The notes: generated by a model from the letters alone, not told the origin. A DNA stretch of 64,000 nt from Alkalibacterium iburiense (GCF_039521845.1 NZ_BAAACW010000094.1:1-64000); one strand, 5' to 3'. Shown: positions 33,336-42,099, counted from the first letter of the stretch. Program-made: numbers and translations.

Positions 33336-34184
33336 TCAATTCGAATTCAGAATCCACGCTGCCCGGCTGACTTGTTCAGCCAATACCGCTGTCGTAATGG
33401 ACCCTATCCCACCAGGAACAGGGGTAATCGCTGAAGCCACTTTTGAAACCTCGTCAAACTTTACATCTCCGACTGGCTTCCCATCTTTATAGCCAAAACC
33501 AACATCCACTACAACAGCCCCCTCACGAATATAATCCGCCGTGACCAGTTCAATAGAACCCGTGGCTGAAATGACAATGTCCGCTTCTTTTGTATATTTT
33601 TTTACATCTTTTGATTTAATATGCAAATTCGTGACCGTTGCCTCTGCATTCAGTAACATAATCGACAAGGGTTTCCCCACAACGGGGCTGCTCCCTATCA
33701 CACAAACATCTTTCCCCTCTACTTCGATGCCATAGTAATCAAGCAGCTCCATCACCGCTCTAGGCGTACTGGGGTAAAGGGCATTGGTATCATTTTCAAC
33801 AACTTTCCCTAAATTCTCTGGAGTCAGCCCATCAATATCTTTAGCCGGATCAATGCAACGGGCTATGTCGTTTCTAGACAGCGAATCAGGTAGTGGCTGC
33901 ATAACAAGGATGCCGTGGATGGAGGGGTCTTGATTTAAGCTTTCAATAGCTGTCATCACGTCTTCAGACTCAATGTCCTCATCAAATAAATGGGATTCTA
34001 CCGTAATACCTACTTTCTGCATTGTTTTTATAGCCGCATTTTCATAGGATATAGAAGAGGTGTCTTCTCCCACTCTTACAATAGCTAAAGTCGGCAGACA
34101 ATTAATATTCTTTAAATCATCCACTGTCTGAGCTGTTTGAGTCATTAACTCTTCGGCTACCATTTTTCCTTTTAACTCTTTCAC
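33336..34184 (-). CDS. folD: Bifunctional methylene-THF dehydrogenase/methenyl-THF cyclohydrolase FolD
   Basis: A 282-residue cytosolic enzyme interconverting 5,10-methylene-, methenyl- and 10-formyl-THF. It has SISYENAAIKTMQKVGI with the catalytic Tyr/Lys pair (YxxxK), GILVMQPLPDSL, DGLTPENLGK, IGSSPVVGKPLSIMLLNAEATVT (NADP-binding) and the C-terminal TPVPGGIGSITTAVLAEQ. Its start is 1 nt from the fchA stop. It is redundant in part with FchA. Confidence 0.97.
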   Translation of the reverse strand: MKELKGKMVAEELMTQTAQTVDDLKNINCLPTLAIVRVGEDTSSISYENAAIKTMQKVGITVESHLFDEDIESEDVMTAIESLNQDPSIHGILVMQPLPDSLSRNDIARCIDPAKDIDGLTPENLGKVVENDTNALYPSTPRAVMELLDYYGIEVEGKDVCVIGSSPVVGKPLSIMLLNAEATVTNLHIKSKDVKKYTKEADIVISATGSIELVTADYIREGAVVVDVGFGYKDGKPVGDVKFDEVSKVASAITPVPGGIGSITTAVLAEQVSRAAWILNSN

Positions 34185-34185
34185 T

Positions 34186-34851
34186 CTATCGCTCCTTTGC
34201 CATTAAATCATCTGGCCATGTGTCATGCTTCAAAAAGTAGTGAGTCACATCTGATAAATGATGGACTCTTTCTTTTCCTTTTGAAACCAGTTGATCTGCT
34301 TTTTCTTCTATCTCGTCTCGTTTCGACTGATCTTTAAAAAGCTTTGTATTGATGTACACGTTTAACAGGGCTGTTTCTAAAACCGTTCCAATGAAAATCG
34401 TCGCAACCAGTAAATCATTGACAATCGTTCCTTGCATACGCATATACACTAACTGTTCAAGTATAGCCAGCAGTTCCAAACTCACTTCAAGCATACGTAA
34501 TGGAGGCTGGGCTGCTCCTAGAAGGGCTGCTTCAATCGTCTGGTTTCTGATTTCTTTTTCTTCTGATGTTTCTTTAGGTAATTGATAGGCTTCTAAAACC
34601 GGCTCAAAAGCTTCAGAGTCCGCTTGAGCTAAATGCTCAAATTCTCGGCTGGCTTCTTGTGCTTCATCGAGTAAATCATAGAGGTCATCTGAAAAGTCGC
34701 GGTAGGCTTTTTTGTCTTTTTGAACATCACTCGTGAGTCGAGCTAAAGAAGCGCTCATCGCTCCAATATAGGCGGCTGCACTTCCTCCACCGGGTTTGCC
34801 CTCTTTTTTTCCTAACTCCGTTAAATATGCCGCTATCGTTTGTTCGTTCAT
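34186..34851 (-). CDS. fchA: Methenyl-THF cyclohydrolase / formimino-THF cyclodeaminase family protein FchA
   Basis: A 221-residue helical protein of the FTCD_C/FchA family. The N-terminus LGKKEGKPGGGSAAAYIGAMSASLARLTSD is the signature. Members act as methenyl-THF cyclohydrolase (clostridial FchA) or formimino-THF cyclodeaminase. No histidine-degradation genes (hutG, ftcd) are present, and the gene lies between fhs and folD, so the cyclohydrolase role in one-carbon flow is more likely. Confidence 0.85.
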   Translation of the reverse strand: MNEQTIAAYLTELGKKEGKPGGGSAAAYIGAMSASLARLTSDVQKDKKAYRDFSDDLYDLLDEAQEASREFEHLAQADSEAFEPVLEAYQLPKETSEEKEIRNQTIEAALLGAAQPPLRMLEVSLELLAILEQLVYMRMQGTIVNDLLVATIFIGTVLETALLNVYINTKLFKDQSKRDEIEEKADQLVSKGKERVHHLSDVTHYFLKHDTWPDDLMAKER

Positions 34852-34863
34852 CTTCCCACCTCT

Positions 34864-36531
34864 TTAAAATAAACCAGAAATTCTGCCATCTTCTTGCACA
34901 TCCACTTGTACTGCTGACGGGACTTTAGGCAGACCAGGCATCCGCATAATATTGCCTGTTAAAACAACAATAAAACCAGCACCAGCCGAGATGGATAAAT
35001 CTCGAATATTCACAGTGAAATCAGTCGGACGTCCTAATGCCGTCGCCGAATCCGATAAAGAGTACTGCGTTTTCGCCATACAGACAGGCAAGTCTCCATA
35101 TCCTAGTTTTTCTAATCTCTTCGCTTTATTTCGGGCTGTCTTACTCCATTCCGATCCTTTTCCGCCGTAAACCGATTGAATGATTTTGTCCACTTTCATT
35201 TCAATAGGGTCACTCTGGTCGTAAGCATAGGTTAATGACGACTCTTTTTCACATAACGCCACCACTTCTTCCGCTAACTCCACTCCACCAGCGCCGCCTT
35301 CAGCCCAAACATTCGACTGAACCACTTTGTTTCCTGTAGCTTCAATGGCTTTCTTCAAAACAGTCAGCTCTTCTTCCGTATCGCCCGGGAAGGCGTTAAT
35401 CGCTACCACAGCCGGAAGGGAGAACGTATGGTTAATATTTTCAATATGCTTGAGTAAGTTAGGCAGGCCTTTTTTAAGAGCGGCCGTATTTTCTGTATCC
35501 AACTCCGTTTTCTTCACGCCTCCATGCATCTTCAGTGCTCGGATGGTCGCAACAATCACAACGGCATCCGGCTTGAGCCCACCCATTCGGCACTTAATGT
35601 CAATAAATTTCTCTGCTCCTAAATCTGCTCCAAATCCTGCCTCTGTCACGACATAATCCGCATGAGCTAACGCCATTTTAGTCGCTAGCAGACTGTTACA
35701 GCCATGCGCAATATTGGCAAATGGCCCTCCGTGAATAAAAACAGGCGTGTGTTCAAGGGTCTGCACTAAATTGGGTTTCAACGCATCTTTTAATAGAGCC
35801 GATACGGCGCCTTCAGCCTGTAACTGCCCTAAAGTGACCGGTTCATTATCAAATGTGTACCCCACTAAGCACTCTCTTAACTTCTCTTTCATTTCCGTCA
35901 AGGAATTGGATAAGCATAGAACAGCCATAATTTCAGAGGCTACTGTAATATCAAAGCCATCTTCTCTCGGCATCCCATTGGTACGAGCACCAATCCCACT
36001 CACAATGGAACGCAATTGACGGTCATTCATATCCATGGCTCGTCTCCACGTCACTCGTCTCGGATCAATATTTAAATCATTGCCTTGGTAAATATGGTTA
36101 TCAATCATGGCCGCTACTAGATTGTTCGCTGCCCCAATCGCATGGATATCTCCAGTAAAATGCAGATTAATATCTTCCATCGGAATAACTTGCGCGTAGC
36201 CTCCACCCGCAGCTCCTCCTTTTATCCCAAATACTGGACCTAAAGAGGGTTCGCGTAAAGCAATCGCTGTCTGTTTCCCTATCTTTTGTAACGCATCGCC
36301 TAGACCCACAGATGTGGTCGTTTTTCCTTCACCTGCTGGAGTCGGGTTGATGGCTGTCACAAGAATCAGTTTCCCCTTTGATTCTTTTTTATGTAAAGCG
36401 GTGTAATCGACTTTCGCTTTAAACTTTCCGTAGTGTTCCAAGTCCTCTACCTGAATGTCTATCTTCTGGGCAATCTCATCTATCGGAAGCATTTCTGTCG
36501 ACTGAGCTATTTCAATATCACTTTTTACCAT
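34864..36531 (-). CDS. fhs: Formate--tetrahydrofolate ligase
   Basis: A 555-residue ATP-dependent synthetase making 10-formyl-THF from formate. The P-loop region TAINPTPAGEGKTTTSVGLGDAL, EPSLGPVFGIKGGAAGGGYAQVIPMEDINLHFTGD and GGPFANIAHGCNSLLATKMAL are family hallmarks, with AGAGFIVVLTGNIMRMPGLPK near the C-terminus. The length is normal. It is the first gene of the folate operon; the RBS is CAGGAGGGG. Confidence 0.97.
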   Translation of the reverse strand: MVKSDIEIAQSTEMLPIDEIAQKIDIQVEDLEHYGKFKAKVDYTALHKKESKGKLILVTAINPTPAGEGKTTTSVGLGDALQKIGKQTAIALREPSLGPVFGIKGGAAGGGYAQVIPMEDINLHFTGDIHAIGAANNLVAAMIDNHIYQGNDLNIDPRRVTWRRAMDMNDRQLRSIVSGIGARTNGMPREDGFDITVASEIMAVLCLSNSLTEMKEKLRECLVGYTFDNEPVTLGQLQAEGAVSALLKDALKPNLVQTLEHTPVFIHGGPFANIAHGCNSLLATKMALAHADYVVTEAGFGADLGAEKFIDIKCRMGGLKPDAVVIVATIRALKMHGGVKKTELDTENTAALKKGLPNLLKHIENINHTFSLPAVVAINAFPGDTEEELTVLKKAIEATGNKVVQSNVWAEGGAGGVELAEEVVALCEKESSLTYAYDQSDPIEMKVDKIIQSVYGGKGSEWSKTARNKAKRLEKLGYGDLPVCMAKTQYSLSDSATALGRPTDFTVNIRDLSISAGAGFIVVLTGNIMRMPGLPKVPSAVQVDVQEDGRISGLF

Positions 36532-36721
36532 GGTGTACCCCTCCTGAATAGTCGTTTATATGTGTATGACGTCCTTACTTTCTTCTTATTAAGTATAACA
36601 CAGCTCTTTCAAATCAATAGCCTATTCTCCTTTTACGTGAGTTATTTTTAATCAGTTTCAATCGACTTTTATGAAGAAATTTCGTATGATAAGGATAGAA
36701 GAAAATAAAGGAGGTCCTCTT

Positions 36722-36943
36722 TTGAAAATAATTGACCGGGCAGCATTAACTTTACTTATCATTGGCGGTATTCATTTGTTGTTGATTGGGTTATTTGGCG
36801 TGAATGTAGTTGAAATGCTCTTTGGCGACGCAGAGCAATGGGCAACCCGCATTGTTTATATTTTAATAGGAGTCAGTGCATTGTGGTGCTTCAAGTATTT
36901 TTCCTTTACTCCAAAAGGCGGAAGCCGATTAAGAGACCGTTAA
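36722..36943 (+). CDS. DUF378 small membrane protein (intact paralogue)
   Basis: A 73-residue membrane protein with two helices (LTLLIIGGIHLLLIGLFGVN and ATRIVYILIGVSALWCFKYF). I start at the TTG at 36722 with AAAGGAGG 7 nt upstream; a longer upstream frame lacks an RBS. It is the intact counterpart of the frameshifted DUF378 gene at 15.4 kb and shows what that one looked like. The function of YuzA-like proteins is unknown. Confidence 0.82.
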   Translation: MKIIDRAALTLLIIGGIHLLLIGLFGVNVVEMLFGDAEQWATRIVYILIGVSALWCFKYFSFTPKGGSRLRDR

Positions 36944-36949
36944 ATGAAA

Positions 36950-36996
36950 ACAGGCCGACAGATCCTAATGAAAGGGTCTGTCGGCCTCTATTTTTG
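36950..36996. terminator. Bidirectional terminator between the DUF378 gene and ald
   Basis: AGGCCGACAGATCC / GGGTCTGTCGGCCT, 14-bp stem, with T-rich flanks on both strands. Confidence 0.9.
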
Positions 36997-37001
36997 CTTA
37001 T

Positions 37002-38117
37002 TTAACTTAATAATGAACTTAATTCAGTGTAGTCGTAACCCAAATCTTCAGCAACCGCTCGATTGGTTACTTTTCCTTTGTAGACATTCATTCCTTCTGC
37101 TAAGCTGTCATTATGCTTCATGGCATTATTCACACCTTGACCAGCTAGTTCTAATGCATAAAGAATCGTGTCATTTGTTAAGGCAATCGTTGCCGTTTTA
37201 GGAACAGACCCAGGAATATTAGCCACTCCATAATGCAAAATCCCATGTTTTTCAACAATCGGATTAGCATGGGTGGTAGGATTGTCCATTGTTTCGAAGT
37301 TTCCGCCCTGGTCAATGGCAATGTCCACAATAACGGATCCTTTTTCCATAGACTGGACCATTTCTTCGGTTACTAATTTACGTGCTTTTCTACCAGGTAT
37401 CAGAACAGAACCAATCACTAAGTCTGACTCTGCCACTGCTTTGGCAATGTTAGACGGCGTAGACGCCAATGTCTGGACTTCTCCACCAAACATATGAATC
37501 AATTCACGCATTCTATCTGGATTCAGCTCCAAAATATTAACATTTGCCCGTAAGCCAATCGCCATGCGAGCCGCGTTCTCTCCTACGACACCGCCCCCGA
37601 GAATCGTAACGGTTCCTTTTTCTACACCTGGAACGCCACCTAATAAGACACCTTTTCCGCCTTCGTGTTTTTCTAGATAGTGAGCACCAATCTGTACAGC
37701 CATTCGGCCCGCTACTTCACTCATAGGTGTCAGTAAAGGCAATTTGCCGTCTTTCGTCACTGTTTCGTACCCAATAGCGGTGACGCCACTTTCAACTAAG
37801 GCTTGTGTGAGTTCTGGTGCCGCTGAGAGATGCAGGTAAGTGAAAATAATTAAATCTTCTCTAAAGTATTTAAATTCTTCCGGTAAAGGTTCTTTAACTT
37901 TCATAATCATCTCAGATGCTTCCCATACTTCTTCAGCACTTCCTACTATTTCAGCGCCGTGTTCCACGTATAGTTCATCTTCAAATCCGCTACCGATGCC
38001 TGCTCCTGATTCTACCAGCACACGATGGTCAGCGTTAACTAAACGCCCCACGTTAAACGGTGTCAGAGCGACACGGTATTCACTTTCTTTAACTTCTTTC
38101 GGTAATCCAATTATCAT
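37002..38117 (-). CDS. ald: Alanine dehydrogenase
   Basis: A 371-residue NAD-dependent enzyme catalysing reversible oxidative deamination of L-alanine to pyruvate. It has MIIGLPKEVKESEYRVALTP (substrate Arg/Lys region), TYLHLSAAPEL, the Rossmann motif VTILGGGVVGENAARMAIGL, VIDIAIDQGGNFET and HYGVANIPGSVPKTAT. It may follow mgsA and a small membrane protein on one transcript. Confidence 0.97.
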   Translation of the reverse strand: MIIGLPKEVKESEYRVALTPFNVGRLVNADHRVLVESGAGIGSGFEDELYVEHGAEIVGSAEEVWEASEMIMKVKEPLPEEFKYFREDLIIFTYLHLSAAPELTQALVESGVTAIGYETVTKDGKLPLLTPMSEVAGRMAVQIGAHYLEKHEGGKGVLLGGVPGVEKGTVTILGGGVVGENAARMAIGLRANVNILELNPDRMRELIHMFGGEVQTLASTPSNIAKAVAESDLVIGSVLIPGRKARKLVTEEMVQSMEKGSVIVDIAIDQGGNFETMDNPTTHANPIVEKHGILHYGVANIPGSVPKTATIALTNDTILYALELAGQGVNNAMKHNDSLAEGMNVYKGKVTNRAVAEDLGYDYTELSSLLS

Positions 38118-38138
38118 ATTTATCTCCCCTTCAATTAT

Positions 38139-38327
38139 TTATTGTAACATAAGACTGGTTAAAATTAATAATCCTCCTGCAATCATCAGTAAAACACCGC
38201 TTACTTTTTGTAAAGTCGGCAGCCAGTCCGGCATGGTTGCATTGGATTGATTTCTGTATTTCATGAATGGATACTTGTAAGATATGAACCCGTAAATCAA
38301 TAGAACGAGGCCGATGAGTATAATCAT
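38139..38327 (-). CDS. Small two-helix membrane protein (62 aa)
   Basis: Family not recognised. Helix 1 is MIILIGLVLLIYGFISY, followed by a short charged loop with KYRNQSNATMPDWLPTLQK, then helix 2 VSGVLLMIAGGLLILTSL. GAGCGAAGAG lies before the ATG. It is placed tightly between mgsA and ald on the minus strand, suggesting co-transcription. Confidence 0.65.
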   Translation of the reverse strand: MIILIGLVLLIYGFISYKYPFMKYRNQSNATMPDWLPTLQKVSGVLLMIAGGLLILTSLMLQ

Positions 38328-38351
38328 ATCTCTTCGCTCCTTTTGTCTATT

Positions 38352-38774
38352 TTAAAAATGAAGCGAGTCACGGTCTTGCCCTCTAGACAGGTCGCGCCAA
38401 TCGTAAAAACCGGCATCCAATCCTCTTAATAACACTTCTGCCGATCCAACATTGGTGGCCAGAGGAATTTCATAGACATCGCACAAACGAAGCAAGGCTG
38501 TGATATCCGGTTCGTGTGCTTGAGCGGTTAATGGGTCTCTTATGAAAATAACGAGGTCCATTTTGTTATCCGAAATGTAGGCCCCGATTTGCTGGTCTCC
38601 TCCGAGTGGTCCCGATTTAAACCGGTGAATAGGCAAGCCTGTTTCTTCAGCGATACGCTTACCCGTCGTTCCTGTGGCAAATAACGTATGCTTGCTCAAA
38701 ATCAGTTTATACGCTTCAGCTATGTTGACGATATCGTCTTTCTTTTTATCATGCGCTATTAAAGCTATGTTCAT
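38352..38774 (-). CDS. mgsA: Methylglyoxal synthase
   Basis: A 140-residue cytosolic enzyme converting dihydroxyacetone phosphate to methylglyoxal, an overflow bypass of lower glycolysis. It has MNIALIAHDKKKDDIVN with the catalytic Asp, FATGTTGKRIAEETG (phosphate binding), SGPLGGDQQIGAYI, FIRDPLTAQAHEPDI and LATNVGSAEVLL. Full length. Confidence 0.97.
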   Translation of the reverse strand: MNIALIAHDKKKDDIVNIAEAYKLILSKHTLFATGTTGKRIAEETGLPIHRFKSGPLGGDQQIGAYISDNKMDLVIFIRDPLTAQAHEPDITALLRLCDVYEIPLATNVGSAEVLLRGLDAGFYDWRDLSRGQDRDSLHF

Positions 38775-38939
38775 CTCCGTCTCTCCTTATTGTATAGACT
38801 CTATGGGTTTATCATACCATAAAGAACAGCAAAAAAAGATAATTATCCCCCTTCCTGCTTCAATCTCAATCATATTATTTGCCTGAATTAAGATTAAACG
38901 ATAGACTAAAAATAGATTACAGAAGGAGGCATTCTAGTA

Positions 38940-39458
38940 ATGAGTAAGAAAATTGCTGTTGTTTTAACAGATTTATTTGAAGATGTCGAGTATACTTCTC
39001 CTAAAGAGGTATTAGAAAAAGCAGGACATGAATTAGTCACTATCGGATTTGAAGCCGGTGAAACGGTAGAGGGTAAAAAAGGGGAAGCATCTGTGACCAT
39101 CGATAAAGGCATTGATGAAGTGAGTCCAGAAGACTTTGATGTGTTATTAATCCCCGGTGGTTTTTCACCAGATAAGTTGCGTAAAGACGATCGTTTCTTA
39201 GAATTCACGCGTTATTTCGGTGACAGTCAAAAACCCATCTTTACGATTTGCCATGGCCCACAATTAATGATTAATGCTGAAATTGTGAAAGGCAAAAAGA
39301 TGACTGCTGTCAAACAAGTATTAGTAGACTTGAGAAATGCCGGAGCGGACGTGAGCGATGAAGAAGTCGTGATAGACGAGAGCGGCATTATCTCAAGCCG
39401 TACGCCTGATGATCTGCCCGCATTCAATGAAGCGATTGTAAATGCGTTAAGTGAGTAA
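38940..39458 (+). CDS. DJ-1/PfpI family protein (YfkM-like)
   Basis: A 172-residue protein of the type 1 glutamine-amidotransferase-like DJ-1/PfpI family. KKIAVVLTDLFEDVEYTSP provides the acidic residue, and the nucleophile elbow is FTICHGPQLMI with Cys near 101, followed by the catalytic His. Family members are described as general stress proteins or glyoxalase/deglycase-like; a role near methylglyoxal synthase is tempting but unproven. A strong AGAAGGAGG RBS precedes it. Confidence 0.9.
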   Translation: MSKKIAVVLTDLFEDVEYTSPKEVLEKAGHELVTIGFEAGETVEGKKGEASVTIDKGIDEVSPEDFDVLLIPGGFSPDKLRKDDRFLEFTRYFGDSQKPIFTICHGPQLMINAEIVKGKKMTAVKQVLVDLRNAGADVSDEEVVIDESGIISSRTPDDLPAFNEAIVNALSE

Positions 39459-39476
39459 ATTATAATCTTAACTCAT

Positions 39477-39504
39477 AAATCCTTAGGCAATTTTAAGGAT
39501 TTTA
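39477..39504 (+). terminator. Terminator of the DJ-1/PfpI gene
   Basis: AAATCCTTA / TAAGGATTT stem with TTTTAG flank. Confidence 0.7.
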
Positions 39505-39535
39505 GTTAGATGATTTGTTACACTATTGGTGTGGA

Positions 39536-39731
39536 ATAAAGTACACCTTTCTTTTCTCCCCAAAAAATTAAAAATAAATGAATCCCCCGAAACGTTTATT
39601 TTTATTATAGGAAAGAAAAAATAGAGACATTATCTTTCTCCCCGGATTGAAAATGTTACTCTTAAATTGAACATTAGACTTTTAGTCTTGTCCCCAAACC
39701 ACCTTTTCTGAGTGAAAAGGTGGTTTTTTTA
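39536..39731 (+). ncRNA. Candidate C-rich small RNA 1
   Basis: A gene-free 200-nt stretch ends in a textbook terminator (AACCACCTTTTC / GAAAAGGTGGTT plus T7, 39697-39731). Four C-runs, each preceded by T, occur at 39558, 39584, 39640 and 39692 (CTCCCC, TCCCCC, CTCCCC, GTCCCC). One is in the loop of a 10-bp hairpin TAAAAATAAA / TTTATTTTTA. UCCCC motifs in loops are how RsaE/RoxS-type RNAs pair with G-rich ribosome-binding sites. The preceding gene has its own terminator, so a separate promoter is needed; only a weak one (TTGTTA near 39518) is seen. Confidence 0.45.
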
Positions 39732-39786
39732 TATGCCTAAGATTGCTTTGCCTATTCTTAAAACAAGATAGTGTTTGATTTCTATT

Positions 39787-39940
39787 TTGCATCTCATTAT
39801 TTTGTATGCTCACTATTTATTGAGACGCTAATCCGTTTTGCGTCTCATTAATTTGTATGCCCACCATTTATTGAAACGCTAATTCATTTCGCGTCTCATT
39901 ATTTTGCTTGCGCGCATTTTATTGAGACGCAAAGTGAATG
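39787..39940. repeat. Array D: three 51-bp tandem hairpin units
   Basis: Copies begin at 39786, 39837 and 39888 (about 51 bp each), starting TTTTGCATCTCATTATTTTG, TTTTGCGTCTCATTAATTTG and TTTCGCGTCTCATTATTTTG. Each has arms GCGTCTCA / TGAGACGC around a loop of about 24 nt. It sits between the two candidate small RNAs. Confidence 0.88.
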
Positions 39941-40029
39941 TGTACTATATATACTACTAAATAATCCTATCAATAAAAACAACCTTATTTATTCATGACA
40001 TCATCATACTTTTTTCAAATTTAGATACT

Positions 40030-40145
40030 ATACTTTAATCATACCCACAACAACCAACTTATTTTTTTGGTAACCGTCACTCCTCCAAGTGACGATACCA
40101 CTCCTTTTTGCCACTTGCTGGAACCCAGCAAGTGGTTTTTTCTTT
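40030..40145 (+). ncRNA. Candidate anti-Shine-Dalgarno small RNA 2
   Basis: A gene-free stretch with three hairpins in a row: ACCAA/TTGGT (about 40053-40072); CGTCACT-CCTCCA-AGTGACG (40075-40094), which presents CCUCC in its loop; and a strong terminator CCACTTGCTGG / CCAGCAAGTGG plus T6 (40111-40142). Single-stranded CACTCCTTT lies between the last two. CTCCTCC and CTCCTTT are exact complements of GGAGGAG and AAAGGAG, two ideal Shine-Dalgarno sequences. TATACT at about 40030 may be the -10. No open frame is present. Confidence 0.5.
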
Positions 40146-40216
40146 TATTCAGTATTCCTCTTATACAAAAAACCTAGCTCCAAAAGAACATTCCTCTGGA
40201 TACTAGGCTGATTGAT

Positions 40217-41446
40217 TTATTGTGCTGGTTCGATTACTTTCTTCTCATCCTCTAAGTCTACAATGGGTCCGATATCCTGCACGTATTCCAACGTTCCTAG
40301 ATAAGACCCGTCTTCGTCACGTACGGCAGCATAAGTCACCATAATAAATTTGCCTTTTACTTTGAACCACAATGATTCCGACTCTTTCTTGCCTTCTCTG
40401 AAATCACTGATTAATTGCTTCACCACTGGCTGACTTTTTGGAGGGTGACAATTGAGGACTTGTCTTCCAATAGCATTTTTAGTTCGTGGGAATACTTTTC
40501 TTTCCTCATTCGTATTGAAGTATTTTACTGTGTCATTTTTATCGACAAAAGTAATTTCTAATGGCAGCAGGTTCAACATTTTTTCTAACTCTTTTAAAGT
40601 CAAATGCCCTGTTTCAAAAGGTAAGTTTCCATTTTCAGATATAGAGGTGTCCTCAAATGTTTCTCTATCAGGCTCCCATTTGGCTTCTGGTTTAACGATG
40701 CAGTAGCCAATGTCTTCTGTTTCCTCTGCAATCTTAATCCAGTCGTCTTCATTAAAGACATCTATCACCATGGGAATCATAATTTCTTCTTCTTTAACGA
40801 CCATTTCTTCCAGTTCATATTTCAAGGCCGCAAAAGCATCGAGCAATAGATCTCTTTCATCTTTGTCTAAAAGCAGTTTAAAGGATTTAAACATATCACG
40901 GATGTCATCATCCACTCCCCACATCACTTTGGGTGGCGCGACAATATCATATTTTTCCATAAGAGGAAAAATGGAATTCTCTTTTCGTAAGTAGTGGGTA
41001 TCGAACTCTGATAGGATAGTCAGCTGTTTGTGTAAGCCATCCAGCAAAAAATCTTCTGGTTCAGTGACATAGAGTTCTAGTAAGCGTTCAATGCGCTCTA
41101 AAGTACTTTCAATCGCCAAGTTTTCCATTTTTAACACTTGAACCGGATGCCCTTGTTTCTCCATTTCAGGGGAAATATTCTCTGGTGCAGCCACATTTCC
41201 GATAAACATTGAGGCATGGATATTACATAAACGCATAATGTCTTCTGCTTCAATGCCTTCTTTAGCCATCAACCGTCTTTCCATAACAGATATCTCAAAG
41301 GCACTGACATTTGAAAAAAATTTTTGAAACTCTCCTTTTATTGCTTCCGGATCTTCTCCTTCGTGCAGACGTAAAATTAAGTCTTTTAATTTTTCTTGTC
41401 TTCTCTCTGTCTGTAAAGTCCGGTTACTTCTTTGTCTTGTGGACAT
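40217..41446 (-). CDS. DUF438 / hemerythrin-like / PAS protein
   Basis: A 409-residue cytosolic protein. The DUF438 region spans about residues 20-90 (LKDLILRLHEGEDPEAIKGEFQ, SVMERRLMAKEGI). A hemerythrin HHE-type helical domain (about 100-250) has candidate iron ligands in MFIGNV.., HKQLTILSEFDTHYLRKENSIFPLME and EEEIMIPMV. A C-terminal PAS-like domain has LEITFVDKNDTVKYFN and KGKFIMVTYAAVRDEDGSYLGTLEYVQD. Such proteins are thought to sense or repair oxygen/NO damage at iron centres. It follows the DUF1858 gene by 7 nt, a common pair. Confidence 0.88.
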   Translation of the reverse strand: MSTRQRSNRTLQTERRQEKLKDLILRLHEGEDPEAIKGEFQKFFSNVSAFEISVMERRLMAKEGIEAEDIMRLCNIHASMFIGNVAAPENISPEMEKQGHPVQVLKMENLAIESTLERIERLLELYVTEPEDFLLDGLHKQLTILSEFDTHYLRKENSIFPLMEKYDIVAPPKVMWGVDDDIRDMFKSFKLLLDKDERDLLLDAFAALKYELEEMVVKEEEIMIPMVIDVFNEDDWIKIAEETEDIGYCIVKPEAKWEPDRETFEDTSISENGNLPFETGHLTLKELEKMLNLLPLEITFVDKNDTVKYFNTNEERKVFPRTKNAIGRQVLNCHPPKSQPVVKQLISDFREGKKESESLWFKVKGKFIMVTYAAVRDEDGSYLGTLEYVQDIGPIVDLEDEKKVIEPAQ

Positions 41447-41453
41447 AAACCCT

Positions 41454-41678
41454 TCACTCCTTCACTTCAAATCCTTCTTGATGCAGCGCGTCTACTAATC
41501 TCTCTGGACTGATTCCTACTTGTTTTGCTCCTTTATTAAGGGGCATCATACGTCCAACTGTATTCAACATCTTATTATCTTCCAAGGGAGTAAAACCAAG
41601 GTTGACAAGTATCCCTTTTAGTTCCGGATTTTCTTGAATCAATTGAAACACTGTTTTATTCATGTCGATTTGTTTCAT
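41454..41678 (-). CDS. DUF1858 domain protein
   Basis: A 74-residue protein of the DUF1858 family (related to the N-terminal ScdA/RIC domain). MNKTVFQLIQENPELKGILVNLGFTPL is the conserved start, and GISPERLVDALHQEGFEV the end. I start at MKQID because AAGGAG lies 7 nt upstream; an earlier in-frame codon has no RBS. The Cys found in some relatives is absent. It is co-transcribed with the DUF438/hemerythrin protein, pointing to a joint role in iron/NO chemistry. Confidence 0.82.
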   Translation of the reverse strand: MKQIDMNKTVFQLIQENPELKGILVNLGFTPLEDNKMLNTVGRMMPLNKGAKQVGISPERLVDALHQEGFEVKE

Positions 41679-42099
41679 TGTCGCGCTCCTTATTTTCTTC
41701 ACTTAAGTTTTTATACTCCTCTATCATAAATGACACTTGTTCTCTTTTCAACAATCATATAAATGTGTCTCTTTCGTTTTAGGAAAACATTAGGATAAAC
41801 GTTGATTTAATAACAATAACTACAAATTAAACCTTTGAATATTTTTTAACAATTGAAAAGAGCTCAATTAAGATATAAACATTATTGTATTTATACTGCC
41901 TTATTACTAGCTTTCATAAAACACGTCCAATGATTGTCTTAATAGGCTTTCTGGTATTTAAAAGGATAGTTTTAAACTCCAGGCTTTTTCTCTCCTTACA
42001 TTTAGAAACCGTTTACTTGTTGCTCTTATCCAAATGGGTTTTTATAATAAGTATGCGTTAGGCGTTTAAATTTATTTCTGATGGGAAAGGAGGAGCACA
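41679..42099 (+). promoter_or_regulatory. Intergenic region with metNIQ promoter
   Basis: About 420 nt. I see no S-box, SMK-box or T-box elements, although this operon is often controlled by one. A promoter TTGCTC (42020-42025), 17-nt spacer, TATAAT (42043-42048) gives a short leader before the AAAGGAGGAG RBS of metN. The rest is AT-rich without clear genes. Confidence 0.55.

Noticed and set aside
41703..42099. S-box/T-box/SMK-box upstream of metNIQ
   Set aside because: None of the conserved elements was found on reading the region.
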